From Bacteroidales bacterium (GTDB lineage: Bacteria; Bacteroidota; Bacteroidia; Bacteroidales; GCA-2748055), in NCBI GenBank assembly GCA_029210585.1, contig JARGFP010000006.1:133949-197948 (forward strand): a DNA stretch of 64,000 nucleotides, in the 5' to 3' direction. A model generated the notes under the pieces. That model saw only the letters and a program-made list of their open reading frames with translations, ran no database searches and was not told where the DNA came from. Shown piece after piece: positions 9,286-19,400 of the stretch. The translations under genes were made by a program, and so were the position numbers. How positions within the stretch are numbered: the stretch's first letter is position 1; every line of letters starts with the position of its first letter.

Positions 9286-9636
9286 CTATTGTATTACAAG
9301 TTCATTCTCAACAGCGTAAGCACCACCTTCCCAGGCATTATTAGCTGCTTCCCTGTATTCCCGGTAACTGTCGACGGTTCCCTCGAGGCTGACGACCCCG
9401 TTTTCCACGGTGATCGTTACCTGGTCCCGGTCCACATACGGACTCCACCAGATTTCCCTGGAAACCTGGGTCTTGATACGTTCATCGTTGGGTATGATGC
9501 TGTAGTTATCCGGAGGTGTTATAAAGAGGTCATAATAAGGATAGCTTCCATACCAGTAATACCCATATGGATAACTGATCTCCAGGTTATTGTTGACTTC
9601 ATTGACCCCTTCCACGTTACTGGCAACCCATTCTGC
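9286..9636 (-). pseudogene. 3' part of BON-domain gene, separated by an in-frame amber codon
   Basis: Reading on in the same frame past the TAG at 9637-9639 gives AEWVASNVEGVNEVNNN, then a Tyr-rich stretch and a clear BON domain (DERIKTQVSREIWWSP, then VTITVENGVVSLEGTVDS) to a stop at 9286. The first ATG after the amber is at 9615 and would not begin a natural domain. The frame, spacing and domain content show that this was one gene with 9637-10065, about 259 residues in all. The most likely cause is a single-base nonsense change (for example from AAG, CAG or GAG). TAG ends several other genes here, so recoding is unlikely. Confidence 0.8.
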
Positions 9637-10065
9637 CTAAGTCTTCTCCAGGTAGCTGTCTACGCGTCCTGCCAGTGTGGCCACGCCATTTTGTACAAAT
9701 ACGCCGATATCCCAGGCTTCTGTGATGGCATTATCCGATAGTGCTTCATTGATATCAGCCTGTATCTCGCTATCCTCAATATCTTCGGTCTTCACCTTGA
9801 TCCTGTTGGTAACACCTGACACACCATAGGTATTCTCAGCGAGCATTTCGGCGGCTTTTTTGGCTTTCAGGTTAGTTACTGTTCCCGTAAGTTCAACAAT
9901 ACCATTGGTTACCGTAACATCAACTTTGTTGTTGTTCACGGCATGATCGAAAATGAATTCGTTTTCAATGGCGTCAACAATGTCTATGTCGTCTGGTTTT
10001 GTTTGTCCGTTGATCAGCACAAAACCAGTAAAAAGCATGGTAATAATCAAAGTTAATCGTTTCAT
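9637..10065 (-). CDS. BON-domain periplasmic protein, prematurely ended by amber codon
   Basis: 142 residues. A signal peptide (MKRLTLIITMLFTGFVLING) is followed by two BON domains, about residues 27-92 (VDVTVTNGIVELTGTVTNL) and 95-142 (IGVFVQNGVATLAGRVDS). BON proteins such as OsmY lie in the periplasm and are thought to support envelope stability under osmotic stress. The reading frame stops at TAG 9637-9639 only eight residues after the second repeat's GRVDS motif, while BON sequence resumes in frame beyond it. The shortened product might still be secreted and fold. It is followed upstream in the genome by dodecin on the same strand. Confidence 0.8.
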   Translation of the reverse strand: MKRLTLIITMLFTGFVLINGQTKPDDIDIVDAIENEFIFDHAVNNNKVDVTVTNGIVELTGTVTNLKAKKAAEMLAENTYGVSGVTNRIKVKTEDIEDSEIQADINEALSDNAITEAWDIGVFVQNGVATLAGRVDSYLEKT

Positions 10066-10122
10066 AATGTCTGCTTTTAATTTTTACTGTTGTTACATGT
10101 GCTGAATGATCGGGTCAAATAG

Positions 10123-10332
10123 CTATGATTCGATCTCAAATGAGATCTTCGCATTCACTGCATAGGATACGATCTCGTTGTTCTCAACATTCGCATTCAT
10201 GTTTTTGATGTAAACCGATCGAATGTTCTTCACTGTTTTTGCTGCTTCTTTGACAGCATTCTCGGTTGCTTCTGAAAATCCATTTTCGGATGAAGCAATC
10301 ACTTCAATAACTTTTACCATCTTCATAATCAT
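10123..10332 (-). CDS. Dodecin family flavin-binding protein
   Basis: 69 residues at most. It matches dodecins: MVKVIEV..SSENGFSEATENAVKEA, then KTVKNIRSVYIKNM and a closing strand VNAKISFEIE. Dodecins form hollow dodecamers that bind and buffer flavins. The first helix has FSEA where many family members have SWEDA, so the Trp commonly used in flavin stacking is absent; the ligand may differ. Starts at 10332, 10326 and 10320 are all possible; 10326 or 10320 gives the usual length. Confidence 0.9.
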   Translation of the reverse strand: MIMKMVKVIEVIASSENGFSEATENAVKEAAKTVKNIRSVYIKNMNANVENNEIVSYAVNAKISFEIES

Positions 10333-10351
10333 TTGGTTTTTAGGTTAATAT

Positions 10352-10675
10352 TTATAATTCATCGATTTTCGCAGCCATGATAAAATCATTTCTGGACAGG
10401 CCGCCTATGTCATGTGTGCTTAGTTCCACCTCGACTTTGGGAAAGCTGACGCAGACCAGGGGGTGGTGTTGCTCCTCTTCGGCGAGCCGCGCGATCTCCT
10501 GCGCAAAAGCCATCCCCCTTTGAAAATTTTCAAAAGGAAATTCCCGGGTGAGGCGCTTGTTGTCATAAACACGCCATTCAACCGGCAACTGTTCCATATA
10601 GACCTGTATCTTCTCCTTATTCAGCGGCTCAGTTCCTGCGAGGACTGGTTCGCAATGCATTTCCCTTAAGTTCAT
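10352..10675 (-). CDS. Pterin-4a-carbinolamine dehydratase
   Basis: 107 residues. The active-site signature EEQHHPLVCVSF with a later STHDIGGLSRND fits the family pattern (E-x-x-HH-P, aromatic, H, D). The enzyme dehydrates 4a-hydroxytetrahydrobiopterin and so recycles the pterin cofactor of aromatic amino-acid hydroxylases, or serves folate metabolism where those are absent. No hydroxylase gene is in the window. It is 19 bases upstream of dodecin on the same strand, so the two may form one transcript. Confidence 0.93.
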   Translation of the reverse strand: MNLREMHCEPVLAGTEPLNKEKIQVYMEQLPVEWRVYDNKRLTREFPFENFQRGMAFAQEIARLAEEEQHHPLVCVSFPKVEVELSTHDIGGLSRNDFIMAAKIDEL

Positions 10676-10900
10676 AGGCGAATATTTTTAAAGTTTGACC
10701 AGTATCAATAGAATATCATGCCAAAAAGGTTCGTTCAGCGCGATTCCTTTTATAACAGTGGGACAGGGCAAGATTGATGCGGGCACATCAATGTTGCCCG
10801 GAATAGAAAATCAGGTAACGGATTACCACAATTGGGGAAGGAATTCAACAGGATATCGACAAGTCAACAGGAACTCAAAAATTCCGAAGAAAGTCAACAG

Positions 10901-11479
10901 CTATTCCGGTGGATCTTTTCTAAGGAAATACACCGGCATCCCGATGGTCTCGTCGAAAAATTCATCGTACACCTCAAAGCCTACATAGCGGTATAGTTTC
11001 AGCAATTTTTCGACAGTGGTTTCAATGAGGATGGGAATATTGAGGCTGCGGGCCAGGTCGTTCAGGTGATCCCGGATATCGGCAAGGCCGCGGATACTGT
11101 TGGTTTCCGGATCCTTACCGAGCAGCCAGACATAAATGTAATCATCCAGGTCGGGCCGACGGCTTTCGACGTATTTTTCACGTCGTGCCGTTTCCAGCAG
11201 TTTGTGCAGTTTCAGGGTCCGCAGGAACATCACAGCATATTTCAAATAGTCCTTCACCGACCTTTTGTATTTACTTTGCTGCCAGTATACAATCGCCGTG
11301 GTCTTGTCTTCAGAAAGGTATACACCATTGAACTTAAACGCCAGGTCGTATGCATAGGCCGCCATGATCTTCAGTCGCTTTTCCGTGTTGCCTTTCCGGA
11401 GGATGGGGCGCAACCGGTCGCTTTCCCTGAACGCTCCGGCCATAATTTCAAGAAGGATCTGCTTGTCTGTTTTGTTCAT
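10901..11479 (-). CDS. GNAT-like N-acetyltransferase
   Basis: 192 residues from ATG 11479; the open frame extends to 11503 but the extra Phe-rich leader is unlikely. The C-terminal half shows GNAT layout: a strand with VWLLGKDPE, a helix (GLADIRDHLNDLARSLN), then PILIETT and LYRYVGFEVYDE, the typical final motif. The acetyl-CoA loop is degenerate compared with the usual R/Q-x-x-G-x-G/A, so catalysis is less certain. The N-terminal helices (FRESDRLRPI) are typical of a GNAT subgroup with unknown substrates. It stands alone, with 225 bases before the next gene on its strand. Confidence 0.7.
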   Translation of the reverse strand: MNKTDKQILLEIMAGAFRESDRLRPILRKGNTEKRLKIMAAYAYDLAFKFNGVYLSEDKTTAIVYWQQSKYKRSVKDYLKYAVMFLRTLKLHKLLETARREKYVESRRPDLDDYIYVWLLGKDPETNSIRGLADIRDHLNDLARSLNIPILIETTVEKLLKLYRYVGFEVYDEFFDETIGMPVYFLRKDPPE

Positions 11480-11566
11480 GGTCCAAAAATAAAAAAAAAA
11501 CACTTGCTGCGAAGATTAATTTCCCCCGATGCAGGTATTGCCGTCAGATTCAGTATTTTTGCACAA

Positions 11567-12127
11567 ATGAATCACATGAATAAAGCTGCAGCTTTCATTC
11601 TTCTGTTTAGCATCATTATACCCATCCTCCAGGCACAGAGTCCTCCCCCTGTGACATACAAAGTCGTCCCGGTACATTCCTTTGAAGATCTCTACAGGTA
11701 TCATGATTTCTATATCTCGGCGCAACCTGAAGTTGCGAGGCTCACTTTTCTGAAGGACCAGGGCATCAGGACCATTGTCAACCTGCGGACAGAGGAAGAA
11801 AATGAAGTATTCAGGGAAGAGGAATACGATGAAAAGTTCGTGGCTGAAAAACTTGGTTTCAGTTACATCGAATTGCCCATTGAAAACGGTCCAGGCTTTA
11901 CCCCTGAAAACCAGGCAGAATTCAACAGTTTACTGGATACAGGCACACCTACATTGATCCACTGCAGCAGCGGCCGCAGGGCTACCTACCTGTTCATCGC
12001 CTACCTCGTTCAGGAACGCGGAGTTCCCCTCCAGGAAGCTGTCGAAACAGGAAAACAGATGAAGTACCGCTCACCCCTGGAACAATTGCTGGATAAAGAG
12101 ATTATCCTGGAAATCGCCACGGAATAG
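11567..12127 (+). CDS. Secreted DUF442-type protein tyrosine phosphatase-like protein
   Basis: 186 residues from ATG 11567 (a second ATG follows at 11576). A signal peptide ends near LQAQ. The body has YHDFYISAQPEVARL, RTIVNLRTEEE and the phosphate-binding loop HCSSGRRA. The Cys and Arg are four residues apart (CxSGxR), as in the DUF442/beta-lactamase-hydrolase-like group, and not five as in classical phosphatases. The location would be periplasmic or lipid-layer associated, and the substrate is unknown. A TATTTTTG sequence at 11554-11561 matches the Bacteroidota -7 consensus TAnnTTTG, but lies only six bases before the ATG, which would give an almost leaderless message. Confidence 0.8.
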   Translation: MNHMNKAAAFILLFSIIIPILQAQSPPPVTYKVVPVHSFEDLYRYHDFYISAQPEVARLTFLKDQGIRTIVNLRTEEENEVFREEEYDEKFVAEKLGFSYIELPIENGPGFTPENQAEFNSLLDTGTPTLIHCSSGRRATYLFIAYLVQERGVPLQEAVETGKQMKYRSPLEQLLDKEIILEIATE

Positions 12128-12255
12128 ATTCCACAATGCAACATGCCAGTCCGATCCTTAGGATCAGACAGATGCATTCGGTATCCTGTTACAGATAAAA
12201 GCTGTCGCAATGCAATCAGCAGTACAACAGCTTCTTTATCCATTAAACCAGAATG

Positions 12256-13248
12256 TTAACGCTTTGCGATGGTTTCTGTAATAAACCTGTACCCGGTTGT
12301 AGTATTGTATTTGTAACTCAGCGTAAACGTTTCAGTCACCGGGTCGTAGGTACTCTCACCATCGGGTTCGCATGGTGGTGCACTTCCGGAAGAAATCACC
12401 TCGACAGTATTGTCCTCGTTGATCTTCAGTTTCATCCGGTAGTCATAGGAAGCAAGGTCGGCAAACTCTGTTTCGTAGACAGTAAGACCCGTACGCTCAA
12501 GAATTTTCAGGTGACCAAACGCACGCTCGCCGGTAATCGGATGAACAAAGACTCCTTCCGATTCATAGATCCCGATCTCCAGTTCGTTCCACTCGCAGAC
12601 AAAAGAATCGAGCGCGGTGGGCTCCGGCACATACCATGACCGGAACTGAATGCCCTCTCCAAAATTCAGCATAACGGTTTCACTGCTGTCCTGGTGAACA
12701 AAGACAGTTTCTGTATTGCCTTCCCGGTCTGCATACACCAGGTCCGTGCCACGCTCAAGTTCATCGGAATTGAGCCAGTCAATGGCAATATTGCTTGTTC
12801 CACGGATCTCAAAGGAGTTGGCAATACGTGACAGGAGGCCCTTACGGTAGAGTTCACCATAGGCAGTACCAAAGGCGGGTACCCTGATGGATCTGTCGCC
12901 AAGACTGTTCCCTGTGTAAATATTAAAACTGTAGGATTTCTCATCGAGGTTATCGATCATGATTTCGATGGAATCCAGGTCACTCTGCCGTTCATAATCC
13001 ACCACAACAGAGTCCTGGTTATCGTTATAGAAAACCTTGATAAATTCAACGCCCCTTGCCTCCTGCAGGATACCTGTGATCAGCACCCTGGAGTCGCCGG
13101 CATAAGTCTTCACCGAATCCATTTTGGTCGTGTACCGGACTTCGCCGTCTTTGATGAACTGGTAATGCAATTCGTCCATGGATTCGCAGGAGAAAAGGCC
13201 CGCGAGTACCAGTATGACCAAGCTGGTTGTTATTATATTTTTCTTCAT
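12256..13248 (-). CDS. DUF4998-type surface lipoprotein of the susCD operon
   Basis: 330 residues. The lipoprotein signal ends in LAGLFSC. The next 200 residues fit the DUF4998 lipoproteins found downstream of susCD pairs (YTTKMDSVKTYAGDSRVLITG, shortened to VKTYAGDSRVLI, is the recognisable start). The C-terminal 130 residues look like a second beta domain (YDPVTETFTLSYKY). Members are probably surface glycan-binding proteins helping SusC/SusD; the ligand is unknown. It is the last gene of the operon, 18 bases after the DUF5000 gene, and converges with the phosphatase-like gene. Confidence 0.8.
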   Translation of the reverse strand: MKKNIITTSLVILVLAGLFSCESMDELHYQFIKDGEVRYTTKMDSVKTYAGDSRVLITGILQEARGVEFIKVFYNDNQDSVVVDYERQSDLDSIEIMIDNLDEKSYSFNIYTGNSLGDRSIRVPAFGTAYGELYRKGLLSRIANSFEIRGTSNIAIDWLNSDELERGTDLVYADREGNTETVFVHQDSSETVMLNFGEGIQFRSWYVPEPTALDSFVCEWNELEIGIYESEGVFVHPITGERAFGHLKILERTGLTVYETEFADLASYDYRMKLKINEDNTVEVISSGSAPPCEPDGESTYDPVTETFTLSYKYNTTTGYRFITETIAKR

Positions 13249-13266
13249 AAGTACGCTTTTTTACAA

Positions 13267-14472
13267 CTAATTATATTCTTCGATGATATCCCCCCAGAAG
13301 TCCAGTTCTGAAAAATTGATAAATCCGGCACCGTCCCAGGTGGAATGGATCGCGATCCTGAAATACCTGATCTCAACTGGAACCTCGAACGAAAATTCAT
13401 CCCCGTTATAAAAGGCAGTCATATCCTCATCAGTTACCTGTCCAGCTGGCAATCCGGAAGGTTTGGATGATTCACATTCACGCAGCTTGATCCAGTCTGC
13501 CAGGTTACCTTCCCCATTGCCCAGGTCCATAGCCCCGTAAACGGTATATTCCATCGGGTTCCCGTGGGTAAATGCCCACCAATCCTGTTCCAGTCCGCGT
13601 TGGAACACTTTGAACCTGCTCAGACGCACTTTAACACCCAGGTCGACCGTGAAGATCTGTGGCATGGGATGGTCTCCCTGTGAATGAACAAATGACTGGT
13701 AATCATTGTCATAAGCGCTTTCATACCTGCCTTCCCATGCATCCCAGTTGGTATCGGTGGGCAAAATCACCTTTCTGAATTTCGATTTGTCCAGTTTCGC
13801 CTCATAAAAGGGCGTGATCATTCTGTCTTCCGTATCCGGGTATTTTGGTGCGGTCAGGTGATCCCACCGGTCTTTCACCAATGCATAGAAAGCAGTGGGT
13901 TCGGGTTCATACCCTCTTAGTGAATATCTTCCTTCCATGGTGGAAGTGTAAATGGTATGGACATTCTCCAGCTCTCCGGTTGAATCCTGCGCAAAAATAA
14001 GAATGGCCACTGGCGCCTCCGTAGGATTCTGCCAGGTGAATTTGGCACCACCGAAGTCCGGTTCGATCCTGATGGACCGCTGTATCAAAGTAGCGGGATC
14101 CACCAGGGGTTGTTCCGTGAATGAAGTACCCTCCGAAACATTGGCACTCCTGTCGACAGCATACAGCGTAACTGTTTTGGGCAATGTATCTCCAAACCCA
14201 AGTACTGACAGATCGTTGCGATACAAGGAAACCTTTACTTCCGAGGTGTTGGTATCAGAAGGTTTAAATTCTGCCTTTACATACAACAGGTCCTCATCGT
14301 CCGGCAGTACATAGCTTACATCGAATCCTCCGGCAACGGGTACAACCGACTCAATCACAACCGGACCCGGGGGAACACTATCCATTTTGACCGGCATTTC
14401 CAGGCCTTCGTCACAGCCGGGAAACAGCAACAATGCAAGGATCAAGACATTCCAAAGTTTTCTAGTTCTCAT
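13267..14472 (-). CDS. DUF4959/DUF5000-type surface lipoprotein of the susCD operon
   Basis: 401 residues with a lipoprotein signal ending in LLLFPGC. The N-terminal part (about 25-120) fits DUF4959 (PPGPV.. beta-sandwich, LYAVDRSANVSEG). A middle beta domain follows at about 125-225. The C-terminal domain (about 235-395) fits DUF5000, an F5/8C-like galactose-binding fold (QIFTVDLGVKVRLSRFKVFQR, shortened to FTVDLGVKVRLSRF, and IRYFRIAIHSTWDGAGFINF). It is probably a glycan-binding lipoprotein on the cell surface, working with SusD. It lies 36 bases from susD and 18 from the DUF4998 gene. Confidence 0.85.
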   Translation of the reverse strand: MRTRKLWNVLILALLLFPGCDEGLEMPVKMDSVPPGPVVIESVVPVAGGFDVSYVLPDDEDLLYVKAEFKPSDTNTSEVKVSLYRNDLSVLGFGDTLPKTVTLYAVDRSANVSEGTSFTEQPLVDPATLIQRSIRIEPDFGGAKFTWQNPTEAPVAILIFAQDSTGELENVHTIYTSTMEGRYSLRGYEPEPTAFYALVKDRWDHLTAPKYPDTEDRMITPFYEAKLDKSKFRKVILPTDTNWDAWEGRYESAYDNDYQSFVHSQGDHPMPQIFTVDLGVKVRLSRFKVFQRGLEQDWWAFTHGNPMEYTVYGAMDLGNGEGNLADWIKLRECESSKPSGLPAGQVTDEDMTAFYNGDEFSFEVPVEIRYFRIAIHSTWDGAGFINFSELDFWGDIIEEYN

Positions 14473-14508
14473 ATTGCAATATTTTAATAATTTTTTATGA
14501 ATAGCCTA

Positions 14509-16410
14509 CTACCATCCGGGGTTCTGCACCAGGCTCGGGTTAAGTACAATCTCGTTTTCCTCGATGGGCCAGAGATAATCCCGTACTGAAAATGACTGCA
14601 AGTGCAGTGTATTGGTACGGTAGTACTCACGTACATCGGTTTTCAGCACATTCCATCCCCTTACAGGTTTGTTCATGTATTCCTGACCGAGTTTCCATCT
14701 CCTCAGGTCCCAGAATCTTGCACCCTCGAATGCCATTTCAATCAACCGTTCGTGTTGAATGATCTTGCGCAACCCTGCCTTGGTTGCCGGCTTGTCGGGC
14801 TGGGATGAATAATTCGCCCAGCTTTCCACGACACCCTGCAACCCTGCGCGTTCGCGCACCAGGTCGATGTATTCGTATACTTCCTCATCCGGACCGGCCT
14901 TCACCTCGTTCAGTGCTTCGGCATAATAGAGGTAGAGGTCTGCCAGCCGGATCACCGGGAAAGGATAATTGATGGTATAGTACCAGTTGCCATCCCGGAT
15001 CTCGTTTTCAATGTGGCAGAGTTTCTTGGCCCAGTACCCGGTTACCGAATATTGCGTCACTTCAAATACAGAGGAATATTCTCCCCTTCTGCCATGAATG
15101 GCCCAACTGTCCTCCTGGTCAGTCGTCTTCCCGTTACCGAACCAGAGTGAACGGTCGTGTGCAATATCAGCATAAAACCTGTATTCGCGGTCGAAGTGCA
15201 GAGCGGCAGTTTGCTGACCAAACTCGATAAAATAGCGGTGATCGCTCTGCACGGTTCTCAGGTTGAATCTTCCCCCGTAATCATATTCCACATCCTCACT
15301 GATCGGGACGCCGTTTTTCGTATAGTACTGTTCTGCGATCCGGAGGGTTGGTGCATGCCTGGCTGCCACCGGGTTGGAAACCGCCGCGTACAACCTCGGC
15401 TGTGCCTCGTACTGCAGCGTACCCACGATGCCTGAGGTTCCTCCCCAGATAATTTCCGGGTTCCACCGCTTGGTGATCCTGCTGCGTAACAACAATTTCA
15501 TGTTGAGACTGTCATTGTAGTCCATCACGGTGATCAGTTCATCCTTGTCGAACAACTTATGTCCTACCTGGTGCGCAATATCTATTGCTTCCTTACAGGC
15601 CACCGCTGCCTTTTCCCACTTTGCCTTGTCATAGGTTGTACTGAAAAGCGTCTCACCATCCTTATTGGCGAAGGTTGCATAATCGGGATTGCCATTAAAC
15701 AGCGGACTTGCTGCAGTAACCAGTACCCTGGCCTTGATGGCCATGGCAATGGGCTGGGTGATCCTTCCCAGTTCAGTACTGGGTAGATCACGCTGCAGGG
15801 GAAGATCAGCAATGGCTTCATCCATCAGGTTCACAGTATAGTTAAAAGCCGAATCCACATGATCCCGTTGTACCTTGATTGCTTCGGTTTCGGCCGATAC
15901 AGCAACACTTTCATCAGTGATGTGGATCGGACCATACATGCGTATAAGGTAAAAGTGGAAATAGGCCTTCAGGAATTTCACCTCTGCAATCCACTGGCGC
16001 TTTTCATAATCGGGCAGGTCCTGTACACCTCCTATTTTCTCCAGGAAGATATTGCAGGAACGGATCCCCACATAGAGTTGTTTTCCTCCATTGCCGCCTC
16101 CCCAGAAATCGAAAAGGGGACTCACAATATTCTGTTCACCCCGCGCGATACGGAGGGCCGCATTGTAATTCAGACGATCCGGATACCAGACCTCATCGCC
16201 ACCCAGCAGCGTGGGATTGTCCCAGGCTGATCCGTAATTGGGGAGGAAGGAATAACAGGTATAGAGGTATTTTTCCGCTGTATACCTGTCGGAAAAAGCA
16301 TTCTCGATTGTTGCAACGTTGTCCGGAACAACATCGAGGAAATCGGTGCATGATGACAACCCTGACACCAGGAAAAACGATACTATCGTATATTTATACA
16401 GTAACTTCAT
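14509..16410 (-). CDS. SusD/RagB-family glycan-binding lipoprotein
   Basis: 633 residues from ATG 16410. This start gives the lipoprotein signal ending in LVSGLSSC; the open frame to 16446 would overlap susC. The body has SusD features: TDFLDVVPDNVAT after the signal, helical TPR-like segments (EVKFLKAYFHFYLIRMYGPI), and the C-terminal block with FEGARFWDLRRWKLG and a final ENEIVLNPSLVQNPGW. SusD proteins form a lid over the SusC transporter and bind oligosaccharide at the surface. The gene follows susC by 13 bases. It is longer than many SusDs (500-550), with extra length in the middle around the Tyr-rich region. Confidence 0.96.
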   Translation of the reverse strand: MKLLYKYTIVSFFLVSGLSSCTDFLDVVPDNVATIENAFSDRYTAEKYLYTCYSFLPNYGSAWDNPTLLGGDEVWYPDRLNYNAALRIARGEQNIVSPLFDFWGGGNGGKQLYVGIRSCNIFLEKIGGVQDLPDYEKRQWIAEVKFLKAYFHFYLIRMYGPIHITDESVAVSAETEAIKVQRDHVDSAFNYTVNLMDEAIADLPLQRDLPSTELGRITQPIAMAIKARVLVTAASPLFNGNPDYATFANKDGETLFSTTYDKAKWEKAAVACKEAIDIAHQVGHKLFDKDELITVMDYNDSLNMKLLLRSRITKRWNPEIIWGGTSGIVGTLQYEAQPRLYAAVSNPVAARHAPTLRIAEQYYTKNGVPISEDVEYDYGGRFNLRTVQSDHRYFIEFGQQTAALHFDREYRFYADIAHDRSLWFGNGKTTDQEDSWAIHGRRGEYSSVFEVTQYSVTGYWAKKLCHIENEIRDGNWYYTINYPFPVIRLADLYLYYAEALNEVKAGPDEEVYEYIDLVRERAGLQGVVESWANYSSQPDKPATKAGLRKIIQHERLIEMAFEGARFWDLRRWKLGQEYMNKPVRGWNVLKTDVREYYRTNTLHLQSFSVRDYLWPIEENEIVLNPSLVQNPGW

Positions 16411-16423
16411 GATCGCTTGTAAT

Positions 16424-19400
16424 TTAGAATGACAATTGAATTCCACCGTTGACTACCATCTGGATTGGATACCCCAATCCGTTTCCTCCCATTTCGGGAT
16501 CCCAGAGATTGAAGTTGCTGAGCGTCCAGAGATTCGTTCCGTTCACATAAAAACGTGCCTGTGTCATTTTTACCTTTTCCACAATGCGCCGCGGCAATGA
16601 ATATCCGATCTCCAGTGATTTCAGCCGGAGGAAGGACCCATCTGCCATGAACTTGGTACTGGTCCGGTTATTATTGTTAATGACATAGGTTGAAAGTCGC
16701 GGCCACAGTGCATAGACATCCCGGTTTTCTTCCGACCAGTAACTATCTGCATAGGCTTCGATCAGCTGGTTGTTGGAGGTGATGTTTCCATTCCCGTCCA
16801 CATCCAGGAAAGGTGCAGTCCAGTAGGGCGAAACCCAGAAGGATTCGCGTGCCAGTCCCTGGAAGAAAAAGGAAAGGTCGAACGACTTATATCCAAGCGA
16901 CAGACCTGCTCCGTATACAATCTCCGGTGTTGTCGGAAAACCCAGCGGTACCTGGTCGATCCCTGAAATCCTGTCATCACCATTGATATCACGGTACTTG
17001 ATATCCCCGCCGGTATACTCACCGAAAGTCTGTTCCGGGGAATTGTCCACTTCGGTCTGGTCCACGAACAGTCGTTCCGCAACGTAGCCCCACACCTGGT
17101 TGATGGGATGTCCGACGCGCGATAACCATGGTGTTTCTGAATAGTCGGGCTCTTCCGCCCTGGTGATTTCCGACGTTGCATAGGTAAAATTGCCCCTGGC
17201 CTGTATCCAGAAATCATTGGTGATGAACGTATTGAAATCAAGCGACAGGTCCACTCCCTCGCTCACCGCCTCCCCCACGTTGGCACGTACAGGGGATTCA
17301 AGCCCCATGCTGGCCAGATGGATCCTGTCCATCAGGATATTGTAGCGCGTATCGTGGAACACATCTGCCTGTATCATCAGTTTCTCGAAGAGTCCGAGCT
17401 CGATCCCAATATTCAGTTTCCTGGCGGTTTCCCAGGTGATCTGGTCATTGGCATACCTGCTGATGGATACCCCGGTCCTGGAATAATCCATAAAGGTTCC
17501 GAAAGGAATGCTCCTGCCGCCGTCATTCATATTTACCTGCGACATATAGAAGAACCTGTCACTGGGTGATCCGATCGCATCGTTCCCGACAAGACCATAG
17601 GTACCTTTGAGTTTCAGCAAGCTGACCACATCCTTGATTCCTGCAAAGAAGCCCTCGTTGGAGGCAATCCATGCCAGGCCCACTGAGGGAAAGAATCCAA
17701 ACCGTTCAGACTCCGAGAACCGTTCCGATCCGTTGTACCCAAAGTTCAATTCTGTAAAATACCTGCTATCGTATGAATAGGTAAAGCGACCCGAAAGTCC
17801 CATGTTGCGGTAAGGCAGGGAAAGCTGCAGGTTGTCGGCATTGGCAAACAATTCCTCCCGCATGATATATACCAGCAATCCGCTTACCCCGTGTTTATCG
17901 AATTCACGGTTGTATTGCATGGCAGATTCGAAGTACCAGGAAGAGATAATGTCCTTGGATCCCGGAGTGTACCCGAGGTATTCCGTTCCTTCATCAACAT
18001 TAAGCGGCAGCAATATATAAGGTTCCTGTCTCAATGGATCTTCAACAGGCCTGTAGTAAAACGGATTATAGGACCTGATCACGTCAAAAAACGAATAGCG
18101 GTTGGCCATTCCCATGGCCCGGACCTTCAATCCTTCGGTGATCCAGTTCAGGTCCTGGTGAAGCTCAAACTGCGCCAGCACCCTGTTCTGGCTGTAATCC
18201 TTGTATCCCTTCACCATATCTGCATAGGGATTGTAATAGTCCCCGTTCCCATAGTTGCCGAACAGGATGTGGTTCTTGTACTGGTTGGCTTCATCCGGCT
18301 CGTAGTAGGGACGGAAATAGACCGGGTTGGAGCGCATCACCTTGTTGTACATTGCTGAACCCCCGTCGATGGGTCCGGTATAATCATCAAACGTGGTATT
18401 GAAGATGAATTTTGCCTGCGTGGTCTTGGTCAGGTTAAGGTTGATGTTCGCCCGCAGGTTGTATTTCTTCAGGTCGATATTGTTGGTAAAATTATTCCGC
18501 TTGTCTACCTTCAAAATGCCATTGTCGTTGTTCATGGTAGCGGCCAGGTAATACCGGGCCACTTTACCCCCTCCACTGACACTGAAGTTCAGTCGCTTGT
18601 TCACCGCATAGGGTTTGAACATGGCATTGTACCAGTCGGTGGTTGGGTACAGGACAGGATCAACCCCCTGTTTTGTTTTTTCTATCTTCTCCAGGGAATA
18701 GGGAAGCAGTCCCAGCGGATCCCGTGTTTTCACCGCCTCATTATGCATCTCCATGTAGGTAATGGGATCTGCAAGTTCGATGGTCTGTGTAGGACGAGAC
18801 ACCGATGTTTCATACCGTACAGAGACCCTGGCTCTACCTTCACGGCCCTCCTTGGTGGTCACATAAATCACGCCATTGGCACCACGGGCCCCGTATAATG
18901 CGGTTGCAGTGGCATCCTTCATAATGGAGAAGCTGGCAATATCGTCCGGCTGCATTTTGGCCAGATCCTCGGAAGTAAGCTCCACTCCGTCGATCAGGAT
19001 CAGCGGGTCCTTCTTGTACCCGAAGGTGGTCACCCCCCTGACAAAGAACTGTGCATTGTCTTCACCGGGTTCACCACTGCGCTGGTAGGAAATGATTCCC
19101 GACATCCGTCCGGCCAGTGAGGTGGTGAGGTTGCTGGAAGGAAGCTTCAGCTCTGCCGGCTTCACCGTTGTAATGGAACCGATCACGCTCTCCTTCTTCT
19201 GTTGTGCGAAAGCCACCACAGTGACATCCTCGAGTTCTGCACGACCTTCTTCCAGAGTAACATTGAACAACACCCTGTTACCTACGGGCACCTCAACCGT
19301 CTCCTTGCCGATAAATGAGATCACCAGCACGTCGCCGGGGTCGACTTCAATATCAAATGTTCCGTCCTCTGCAGTAATCACCCCACGGGTGGTGCCTTTA

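Noticed and set aside
9286..10065. Amber codon as evidence of stop-codon reassignment
   Set aside because: Several unrelated genes in the window end naturally at TAG with no coding sequence beyond.
10695..10900. Possible sigma-54 promoter (TGGCA ... TTG on the minus strand) and hairpin CGGGCA/TGCCCG at 10780-10800
   Set aside because: Spacing between the two elements does not fit the -24/-12 consensus, and the hairpin is not followed by a T run.
12128..12255. GATCCTTAGGATC palindrome and AAGCTGT/ACAGCTT stem between convergent genes
   Set aside because: Stems are short or widely spaced and lack T runs, so terminator function is not supported.
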